Assembly: GCA_002914805.1 (NCBI GenBank) | Contig: JXTB01000001.1 | Coordinates: forward strand, 3,482,560 to 3,546,559 | DNA length: 64,000 bases | Source: Parasponia andersonii | Taxonomy: Eukaryota; Streptophyta; Magnoliopsida; Rosales; Cannabaceae | Reading direction: 5' to 3' | Part shown: piece by piece, positions 55,898 through 64,000 of the stretch | How the letters are laid out: each line of letters opens with the position of its first letter | Numbering within the stretch: the first letter of the stretch is position 1 | The notes under the pieces: generated by a model | Told to the model about the DNA's origin: nothing | Seen by the model: the letters and a program-made list of their open reading frames with translations, nothing else | Databases searched by the model: none | Position numbers and translations under genes: made by a program

Positions 55898-58033
55898 TTA
55901 AGCCTGTGCCTCTCCAGTGCCAGCAGCATGAAGCAGTTCATCTGGAGTCGCAGCCGGGTCGAGATCCCAACATTTCTCTGGCAGATTATTCTCTTCTCCC
56001 TGGAGCAACCAGGACGGCACTTGGTGCGAAAAGCGCACCATCTCCCTCCTCGGGATCCATCGTATGGCGTCTTTGTCGGAGTTCCTGCCATATACAGTCT
56101 TGAATCCTGTGACTTTCACAAGAGGAGCAACACAACAACCAAGCTCTTCAGAGTAATCATCAAGGACCTCCACCATTTCATACTGGTGCCTAACTTCGTC
56201 TGATGTTGATCTGTCCCAGTCCGGTGACCAATTCCTGTAGACAGCCCAAATATCTCCACTTCTGGGGTAAATCCGAACACAACCCCCCCTACCAGCTTTT
56301 TCCCGGCTCAAAAGATGAGAGAAAACGTTAACTTGGTCAACAACATCAGAGTTATACGCCCTGAAATTTCCACAAGATTTGGTAAACCCACAATCCAGCC
56401 AGTTCACAGCACCAAATTCACTATCGGTTTTTGAGCTCAAGTAAGTTATAAGAATCTTAAAGGGTTTAACTGAGATCACTTCACGTATCAGACAGTACAA
56501 GCGAGGCATACCATCTTCTTCATCATACAGAGCCCATATTTGTTTAGGCTTGAAGCTTTCCTCTGATCTATCTTTATCAAAATCATGGAAATCAGAGTCA
56601 GGTACAGTAATAGAGAGAGGCGCAGTTTTACTTCCATGTAATTGGTGATCAGAGCCATTTGATTCTACCCTTTTGCTTGCTTCTTTAGCTACAACCGCCG
56701 GATCAGATGGTACTTTGGATTTCTTAACGGCGGCTTCCGCTGCTGACACCAACTTAATCTCTTCTAATTTCTTCAGAATTTCTGTCCTCGCCTTGTCAAT
56801 CAACAACTTTCTAGCATCAAATGCAGGTGCGGCCGAGCATCGTCTGTTAGGGACTTCAACTGAACTAGAAAGCTTACGATCCAACCCACTACTTGCGTTT
56901 TCATTTTCCAATTTTGTATCCGAATCAGATTTTGGTACATTTTCATTATACCCATTACGGAAACTGGCACCCACTGTAAGTTTTCTTCTCTTATCAGGTC
57001 TATTGACCTTAGATCCCGGTGATTCAATACAGCCAGTGGACAGATTCGAATTTCCATTAGCCCCAACAACTTTCATGGCACGTTTTCCATTGGATCTTGT
57101 CTTTACCTTTGCTGCAGCTACATTAACATTTCCATGGGCGTGATAGATAGCATCATGGCCCATAGAAGACGGTCCAGTAGGACCCATAACTCCAACAGAA
57201 GTTCCAGAAAAAGAACTCCACTGAAATGACACATTTGAAACATATTCAAATCCATGTCCGGAATGGAATCCCGAGACCCCATTTGCTGCATAAAAGGTCG
57301 TGTTCGACGGCACGTAGGTAACCCCATCATATCCATGACTCGCCGCATAACCATTGCCAGGGACATAGGACCAAGGAGCATAGGGGAAAGACCCATTTGC
57401 TGGGGCTGTCCCCGTTTCCACAGCAATGAAAACGCCACGGCAATTTTTACACGAGAGCCTCTTGTTCACGTATTTCCGAAGATACTCATATTGAACTTTG
57501 CATGAAGTGCACACCGTCCAGAACGTATCAAGCCTACTGTGAGAAGCTGATGAGTTGGAGCAATTATTAAAACCTGTAACAACACCAGAAGCGTGAACAG
57601 AGGATAAATTTGTCTGGTTAACTACTGTGTAGGATTGTTTGTTTCTCTGGTGATCATAAGATTTTCTTTTGGCATTATCTGACAACAAGGTCCACGCCTC
57701 AGAAACAAGTTTGAAAGCACCATCAGCTCCCACGCATTTGTTCTTATCAGGATGGAGCATCACAGCCATCTTCCTGTACTGTTTCTTCACTGCTTCTTTA
57801 TCTGCAAAAGGTTTCAACCCAAGAATTGAATAGTAATCCACTTCGCCATTAGATTTAACCTCAGAAGCAACATAAACTTCAAATGTGGCCACCATTTGAG
57901 ATATACCCTCCATTCCTGGATACAGTGCTTTGGCCTTTAACGCATAATTTTTCGCAGCAGCAAAGTCTTTCTCGAAAAATCGCTTTTCAGCGATCTCTTT
58001 CGCTTTGAGAGCTTCTTCTTTGTTTGCTTCCAT
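55898..58033 (-). CDS. J-domain protein with zinc-ribbon-like motif and C-terminal DUF3444
   Basis: A single uninterrupted frame of 711 codons. Residues 1-62 form an N-terminal helical repeat (MEANKEEALKAKEIAEKRF) standard for this plant group. A J domain at about 66-130 has DYYSILGLKPFADKEAVKKQ and the catalytic HPD at 94-96, so it should stimulate Hsp70 ATPase. C175-x2-C178 and C195-x2-C198 form a zinc-ribbon-like knuckle. Residues 210-300 are rich in G, S, Y and N. A basic stretch (RPDKRRKL at 345-352) could be a nuclear signal. DUF3444 spans about 476-685 (KPKQIWALYDEEDGMPRLYC, GDIWAVYRNWSPDW). The plant DnaJ/DUF3444 family includes many nuclear proteins of uncertain role; some bind histones or regulate growth genes, as I recall. 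Start chosen at the first Met of the conserved N-terminus. Confidence 0.95.
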   Translation of the reverse strand: MEANKEEALKAKEIAEKRFFEKDFAAAKNYALKAKALYPGMEGISQMVATFEVYVASEVKSNGEVDYYSILGLKPFADKEAVKKQYRKMAVMLHPDKNKCVGADGAFKLVSEAWTLLSDNAKRKSYDHQRNKQSYTVVNQTNLSSVHASGVVTGFNNCSNSSASHSRLDTFWTVCTSCKVQYEYLRKYVNKRLSCKNCRGVFIAVETGTAPANGSFPYAPWSYVPGNGYAASHGYDGVTYVPSNTTFYAANGVSGFHSGHGFEYVSNVSFQWSSFSGTSVGVMGPTGPSSMGHDAIYHAHGNVNVAAAKVKTRSNGKRAMKVVGANGNSNLSTGCIESPGSKVNRPDKRRKLTVGASFRNGYNENVPKSDSDTKLENENASSGLDRKLSSSVEVPNRRCSAAPAFDARKLLIDKARTEILKKLEEIKLVSAAEAAVKKSKVPSDPAVVAKEASKRVESNGSDHQLHGSKTAPLSITVPDSDFHDFDKDRSEESFKPKQIWALYDEEDGMPRLYCLIREVISVKPFKILITYLSSKTDSEFGAVNWLDCGFTKSCGNFRAYNSDVVDQVNVFSHLLSREKAGRGGCVRIYPRSGDIWAVYRNWSPDWDRSTSDEVRHQYEMVEVLDDYSEELGCCVAPLVKVTGFKTVYGRNSDKDAIRWIPRREMVRFSHQVPSWLLQGEENNLPEKCWDLDPAATPDELLHAAGTGEAQA

Positions 58034-58143
58034 TAACTCGAATCACATCAAAAAACCAAAACTTTGAAAAGCAAGCTACAAGCAACACAACGTGCTTAAC
58101 CACGGAAGAAACCCAATTCTCAAACATACCCACATTTTCATTC

Positions 58144-58811
58144 CTGCAAATATTCAGTACGAAATTAAAATCCAACCAAAAAAAAAAAAAGGAACAAGAA
58201 GGAAAAAGAGGGGTCATGGGTATCAAGTATCAAGGTTCAAAACAATTTCAAGCTAACTGTAATTGACCAAGTCGTACATATTTCAGTGACTAAGATTCAA
58301 TGACAATAAAGTCAGAAAAGCAATTTCTAACACTTTCAATTCCAGCTAAAGAAATAGTCCAAATCTAAACCAAGGATTTATGCTAATTGAATTAAAGATC
58401 AACCAAATACACTAAAAAACTTATAATCATAAGCAAAGAACTGAACTTTACACTATTACGATATGCGAAACATAAATGCAAACCGAGAGACCCAAAATTA
58501 AGATTTTGTTTTCCTTTATATTCATCGGTTCTTTCAACAACCAAAAACTACCCACAATCAAAACCAGCACCATTTTTTCAAAATCCCCAAATAGCACAAG
58601 AATCAGCCGAATATCCTAAATCAAGATCTAAATTCAACCAAGCTCAGACCCAAAACAAAAATGCGTTGAGATCGAAAAACCCATATCCAAAAAACTAAAA
58701 AATTAACTATTCCGGAGCTCATATTCCACTTCTGACAACCCAAAAAAATAAAAACTAGACAACTGAAGCACACACTAACAATTAGCACAAAAATTAAAGT
58801 CATATACTCAC
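58144..58811 (-). other. Probable 5'-leader intron of the J-protein gene
   Basis: On the minus strand, donor TTTCA|GTGAGT lies at 58812/58811 and acceptor TTTGCAG|GAATG at 58144/58143, about 110 bases before the ATG. The interval is T-rich on that strand. Inferred from consensus only. Confidence 0.5.
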
Positions 58812-58847
58812 TGAAACTTGAGCAGAAGTGGAGGCGAAGAAGACCCA

Positions 58848-59005
58848 GATCGCCACGTGTACTTGGGAGCTCGAGCTAAATCAAACTCAGCTAATTGTGA
58901 ATCTCACTGTACCTAAAGCACAGACACAGAGAAAAAACGCATTTTCTTTTATTTTATATATAATATATAGTTATAGTGGAGAGTCAAGGTTTTCTAGGGT
59001 TTTGG
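58848..59005 (-). promoter_or_regulatory. Core promoter of the J-protein gene: TATA box, telo-box and G-box
   Basis: Minus strand: TATATAAAAT at 58960-58951; AAACCCTA (telo-box) at 59002-58995 just upstream; and a CACGTG palindrome at 58854-58859, which would fall in the leader exon if transcription begins about 30 bases after the TATA box. Telo-boxes are common near starts of housekeeping and growth genes in plants. Confidence 0.45.
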
Positions 59006-59289
59006 AACCAAAATTCACAGAATCGGGTTACTGGGTATTTCTGATTCGGGTCAGAGAGAAATTCCGGCTAATCGGCGGCGACGAATTCGAGATTCCGTCG
59101 ATTGAGCCGATCGGAAATGGAGACAAATTACTGGTAATAATAAAAATGGGTTTGGTTTTTTCTCTTTTTTTTTTCTTTTTTTTTTCTAATTTTCTGGGAG
59201 AGTAGTAGTAAACGGTGTGTTAATAGTGTTTAATGGTGGAGGATGCTATTTTGCGCAGTGGTGCGTTATGGGCATCATAGGTGCTTTTT

Positions 59290-59334
<45 letters not shown>

Positions 59335-59358
59335 NGTTTTTTTTTTTTTTTTTTTTTT
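59290..59358. repeat. Long T homopolymer containing an N
   Basis: About 45 Ts, an N at 59335, one G and about 22 more Ts. The true length is uncertain; assembly collapse or a poly(A)-type insertion tail on the minus strand are both possible. Confidence 0.85.
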
Positions 59359-60567
59359 GTTTCTTTTGTTATTATTATCATTAACATTATTATTATTATT
59401 TTTGGGGGTAGGGGTATGTTTGGTAATGGGTGGAAATAAACTTGGATTATAGTTATAATAAATTTATAATTTATATTAATAATATTTTCGTAAATGGTCT
59501 CATTATTATGAGATATAATATTAGGTGAGAGAAAAATTATAAATGGAAATATAACAAATGCTTTTCCGTTCTTGCTTTTTTTTTTTTTTTTACATTGTCT
59601 AATTTGTGACAACATTCCTTCAAGAGAGTTTAATTTCTAATTTTAGGAGCATATATATGAAAAATAATTATAAAGGTTTCTGTTTTTGGTTTTGGTTTTC
59701 CTTTTTTTGGTTCCTTTTCTTTTATTTTAATGTTTACATGGTATGCAAGCCACTGTATAACGACATATATTGTATGAAGTTTAAATTTATTAATTCTAGG
59801 ACATATTATAAATAGTATTTGAAGTTATTTACTTTACTTGAGTGTATGTTTTTAGCATTTCAACAACCATCAACTTTTCGAATAAAATAGACTTCATTTT
59901 TCGAGGAATTTATTTTTCACTTGGAACCACTTATGTAACTATCACATGAAATTGTACTAGTACCAATAAATCGTCTACTTTCTTGCAGCATTAACAAAAT
60001 ACATATAATAACTCTATTATAAAAAAAAATTGATGGTTATTCTTCTTCATGAAAAATGTCTCACTAGTTTTTGTTATGGTTTACATTTTCTATTTCCTTT
60101 TTCTTTGAATTTTTTTGAAAATTAATCGTGTGCGATCACTAACATTATTTATCCTTACAAGTTAAATGTTACAATACGGTCGTGGTATGGGCAACTAATG
60201 TTAGAAAACGGGCGACTCAACCTCCAATCCGGTTACAACTTCCAACTACCTTAGCAAAGGATTCGGTTTTGGTAAGGTCATATGTAAACATTATTGTAAG
60301 CCGTAACTTCTATTTTCTCTTCACTTAAAATTATACTTTAAAAAAATAAATGAAAGATATCACGCACTATGAAGAAATTTGTTAGTCGAACCACATAGGA
60401 AAAATATTGTCGGAAAAATCCCCACTTTTATTGGGAAATTGTCAACAAAAATGCACATTAAGAACAAATGTAAACAAGTGGCTAGACATCCCCACACATT
60501 AGAGAAACACAATGTTTTGTGCGGTTTAGTGTGAAAGTGGGGATAAGTATCATTCCACTATGTACAC

Positions 60568-60605
<38 letters not shown>

Positions 60606-62054
60606 GTGTACAATATACAATCTGAAACTCACACACCCAATAGTTACCCCGGTCTCTTTTCCTCTCCCAGACTCATCTCTATACATATTCGCTTATAATC
60701 CTTACATCTCACTCGTCACATCTTTTCAACTCTCATAAAATATAGGGCATTATTATTCTTTTACCCAGACTATGCTTCGGATGAATTGTATAATGGTCAA
60801 GTAGTATTTCATGCTCAAAGAGCTTTCTTTAAAATGAATTGTTATAATACGTATTATCCTCGTTGTCGTATTTATAATCGTTAACGAGGTAGAACAGAGA
60901 CATTAGAATGATTTATATTTTCTAATTTGACGTTACTTACAAGTACGTTTTAGAAATCCTATAACTTTAATGCATATATAAAATATTATAATATTTGTAC
61001 TTGCATTTATTGTGAAATTAGTTTATTGAACTTCTAAAAATGAAAATTGGAATGATTATATGATTGTACGTATAAGATATACTAACTGAATTGAGAGAGA
61101 AAAAAAAAAGGGGACATTTAACTCTAGTCGAATTTTGCAATCTCTAGTTGTCAAATGTGCACAATCATGTCCAATATATATTCGGCCTCAGACGAACATG
61201 TTTGATCATTCCATTAAAAAACAATGGTGTTGATCAGCAGTATTATAATTCTGGTTTTGAATTTAACTCAACTCGAACATATTTGAGTAAACTCGATCGG
61301 TGATGCTATTTTTAGAACATTTGAGTTCAAGTAATAAAGGACTTTTTCTTAGTAAGATTATCATCAGATGAGAGGGCCCTCTTATCACCAAAAGATATTA
61401 GTAGATTTATTTGATGTAAATCCTCATAAAATATAATTGTACCCTTATGTCACACAGCATTTTATAAAGTCATATTCCTTGGCAATATATTTTTTTTAAA
61501 ACACAAATTCATATGGTAATTACTTGTCCAAATAAAAACTTAATAAATAAGAAGTCAGTTTATACTCAAACTCCACGACTACTGACCTAGAGAAAATAGG
61601 AAAATTACATTTGGACAAATATCCGAATATAGATCTCCACCGAGCGACAAATTTCTCCATATCATTTTCTACGATTTGTTAGAAGCTTCACCAATCCAAT
61701 CCACGTGCTCCGTCTACAACGAATGTTATATATCTCTCGTGTGTTTTCCCCACAACCTTTGTCTTCTTAAATTTACAACATCACAATATCCATGTAACCA
61801 CAGATTTCCTTATCATATTACGTACATACATGTATTACTATATACTATGTAACCACGTATTTCTCTCTCAAAAATCATCGTCACCCCATTGAGGAGTTCT
61901 TAACCATCCATCCTGCTAAACCGTGGAGTATCCTTCGTTTTACTATGTAAACACATAATACACCTTGAGAATAAACTCACATTGTCGTCTTCAATATCTC
62001 ACAAACCTCATATGTACCATTGTTCTCAACGTAATTTTCTAAGAATTTTCACCA
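59359..62054. other. Gene-poor intergenic DNA with microsatellite
   Basis: A (TA)n(GA)n microsatellite lies at about 60567-60605. Otherwise AT-rich sequence without supported genes; several T-rich short frames near 59606-59815 are random. Confidence 0.55.
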
Positions 62055-62511
62055 TGACACTGACGCTGTGGGTCGCTAGATTTCGCTCTAACTTACGTTC
62101 TCATAACGAGAAAAGAAATAAGCAAAATTCTCAAAGAGAATTTAGAAGAGAAAACTAAGATTTGATTGAAGATTGGATGATTACAACTCTTGCCAATGAA
62201 GTCAATTTATACAAGTTTAGGATTAATCTAAACCATAAAAAAAAATAATTCTAAGAAACTTACAACCATACATCTAGCACCGACCAACCAAACATACTTA
62301 AAATGTGCACTTAACATACTTCAAATAAACAAATTGTTCACCTAACGCACTTCAAATAAACAAGCTAAATAATCTAATACATTTCAAATAAATAAGTCTA
62401 TAATACCTAATACACAAAAGCATTCTACCAACCAATGGAATGTTCATTAGATTGGGTTTTGGAATTTTGGGCCTTAGATTTGGGTCATGGATTTGGTTGT
62501 AGGCTGCTACA
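62055..62511 (-). repeat. Probable 3' LTR of the minus-strand gypsy element (457 bp)
   Basis: Read on the minus strand it starts TGTAGCAGCCTACAACC at 62511, right after a purine-rich AAGAAGGGGAAAACTGA tract. The proposed end is CAGTGTCA at 62055. It contains a TATAAATTG stretch near 62213-62205. The start is well supported by the polypurine tract; the end is provisional because the partner LTR is outside the window. Confidence 0.6.
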
Positions 62512-64000
62512 TCAGTTTTCCCCTTCTTGAAAAAAAAAACTCGTCCTCGAATTGCTCAAGGTATGACTTACAGTCCATAGTGCTCGTACAGGTCTTGAAT
62601 ATTGAAGGTCTTAGAAATTGTGTAACTATCTGGTAGATCAATAATATATGCATTATCATTAATCTTTTGAATAATACGAAAGGGGCCAATTTTCTTCTGC
62701 TTAAGTTTATTGTATTTTTCTGTTAGAAATCTTTTTACGTAAATTAACTATTACAAAATCGCCTTCTTTGAAAGTCTTGAATCTTCTGTGCTTGTCAGCA
62801 TTAGCCTTGTATTTTGCAGTGGACTCTTCTAACTTTCTTTTCATTTCTTCATGGATATTGATCACCTTATTAATCAAATGATCGGCAATAATGCTCATCC
62901 CTGGAAGTGTTGGTAAAGGTACCAAGTCGAGAGTATACAATGGAAGACGAATATAAATAATTTTAAATAGAGATTTACCGCTGGAACGATTTGGCACATT
63001 GTTGTAAGCAAACTTAGCTTGCGGTAGAACATTCTCCTATTATCTTGCATTTTCTTTAATTAAGCACCATAAAATGTTGCCCAGTGTGCGATTAGTGACT
63101 TTATTTTGCCCATCTGTTTGGGGATGATAAGTACTACTAAATTGCAAGGTGGTATCAAGTCTTTTCCACAAAGTGCACCAAAAATGACTGAAGAATTTAC
63201 TATCGCGATCAGAGACTGTTGTCCTTGGTAACCCATGCAGATGACCAGTCTCTCGAAAGAACAATTGAGCAATATGGATAGCATCTGAATTTTCTTGCAG
63301 GGAAAATGAGCTATTTTTGAAAAATAATCTATCACAATAAATATGGAATCCGAACCTTTTTGTGTTCGCGGTAGTCCTAAGATAAAATTCATGGACAAAT
63401 CTTCCCAAAGCACATCAGGAATAGGAAGTGGTATGTACAACCCAGTGTTTTAAGCTTGTCCCTTTGCAGTCTGTCATATATAACAACGCTTGAAAAACTT
63501 CTCGACATTACGCTTAAGATGTGGCCAAAAGTATCGAGCTTCTACTAATGATACAGTTTTGTCTCATCCCATATGTCCTCCTAACCCTCCTGCGTGTAGT
63601 TCCTGAATGATGTGTTCTCTGAGAGATTATCGTAGAATACATAAACGATTTTCAAAGAATAGAAAACCATCATGTATTTGATGTTTATTTGCAACTCCAT
63701 TAATACATTTCTCTCATTCTTCCTTGAAATCTTCATCATCAGCGTATAAGTCTTTCAAATAATCAAAATAGATTATTTTATTTTGAACAGCAGTTGGTAA
63801 CATAACTCGGCGACTCAATGTATTAGTAACCTTGTTTAATTGTCCTGACTTATGCTTGAGAGAGAAAGTGTACTTCTGGATGTAGGAAATCCATCGAGCG
63901 TACATTCGATTTGGTTTGGAAGAGTTGTTGAGGTACTTAAGAGCTTGATGATCCGTATTGAGGATGAATTCCTTCTGCACTAGATACGGCTCCCATTGTT
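62512..64000 (-). mobile_element. Ty3-gypsy retrotransposon pol (RNase H, integrase, C-terminal domain), degenerate, cut by the window edge
   Basis: Reading leftward: RNase H tail at 63980-63714 (LNTDHQALKYLNNSSKPNRM, RWISYIQKYTF, GQLNKVTNTLSRR); a zinc-finger region with disrupted frame at about 63700-63450; integrase core in two frames at 63440-63040 ([30 protein letters not shown], then [23 protein letters not shown]); and the C-terminal domain at 62997-62707 (MKRKLEESTAKYKANADKHR, FKEGDFVIVNLRKK). Stops and frame changes show it is inactive. Its 3' LTR follows at 62511. RT and 5' LTR lie beyond 64000. Confidence 0.9.

Noticed and set aside
56673..57143. 156-codon plus-strand frame
   Set aside because: It is the antisense shadow of the J-protein coding sequence and its residues show no domain.
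58828..59205. 125-codon plus-strand frame upstream of the J-protein gene
   Set aside because: It covers the minus-strand TATA box, telo-box and leader exon, and ends in a T-run. It looks like promoter DNA; a divergent gene cannot be fully excluded but nothing supports it.
59220..59615. Lysine-rich minus-strand frame through the poly-T tract
   Set aside because: It is generated by homopolymer sequence and contains an undetermined residue at the N.

Overview
The window looks like nuclear DNA from a dicotyledonous plant. It is AT-rich, its genes carry GT-AG introns (including introns in 5' untranslated leaders), it holds remains of Cf-type receptor-like protein (RLP) genes, and most of the rest is decayed Ty1-copia and Ty3-gypsy retrotransposons plus small non-autonomous DNA transposons. 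I cannot name the species. The assembly has one 30-base gap (5392-5421) and isolated Ns at 9076, 10708, 42352, 45992 and 59335, mostly beside low-complexity or duplicated sequence.

Three protein-coding genes look intact. (1) A plus-strand CCCH zinc-finger RNA-binding protein (CDS 16408-19644, seven coding exons plus a non-coding leader exon) with the order CCCH finger, OST-HTH/LOTUS, RRM. (2) A minus-strand five-exon gene for a 111-residue DUF423/TMEM256-type small membrane protein (54113-51809). (3) A minus-strand gene for a 711-residue J-domain protein with a C-terminal DUF3444 domain (58033-55898); its CDS is intronless and it has a probable leader intron.

Layout: 0.5-3.3 kb is a rotted copia element split by a hAT-type MITE. 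3.3-13.5 kb has no gene but holds tandem repeats and a reverse-oriented LTR-like block. 13.5-20.1 kb is the CCCH gene and its upstream region. 20.7-21.8 kb holds two hAT-like repeats. 23.35-28.64 kb is a complete but pol-less LTR element with two LTRs, PBS, polypurine tract and near-matching target-site duplication (TSD). 29.3-49.6 kb is a graveyard of Cf-like RLP genes: two near-full-length plus-strand pseudogenes and two small C-terminal relics. Between them lie a gypsy chromovirus tail with a very long LTR (split by a copia solo LTR with a perfect TSD), a Mutator-type MITE, and a composite element containing a ~106-bp tandem array. 51.8-59.0 kb carries the two minus-strand genes. 59-62 kb has no gene. 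62.05-64 kb is the 3' part of a minus-strand Ty3-gypsy element running off the window.

The three intact genes show no sign of acting in one pathway. The most notable structures are the composite element at 46.1-49.2 kb (inverted ends, satellite array, an LTR-like insertion with exact 5-bp TSD that carries an antisense RLP tail) and the RLP birth-and-death cluster around it. I saw no convincing tRNA, rRNA or CRISPR. Splice sites, TSDs and terminal repeats were read by eye; no alignment or search was run.
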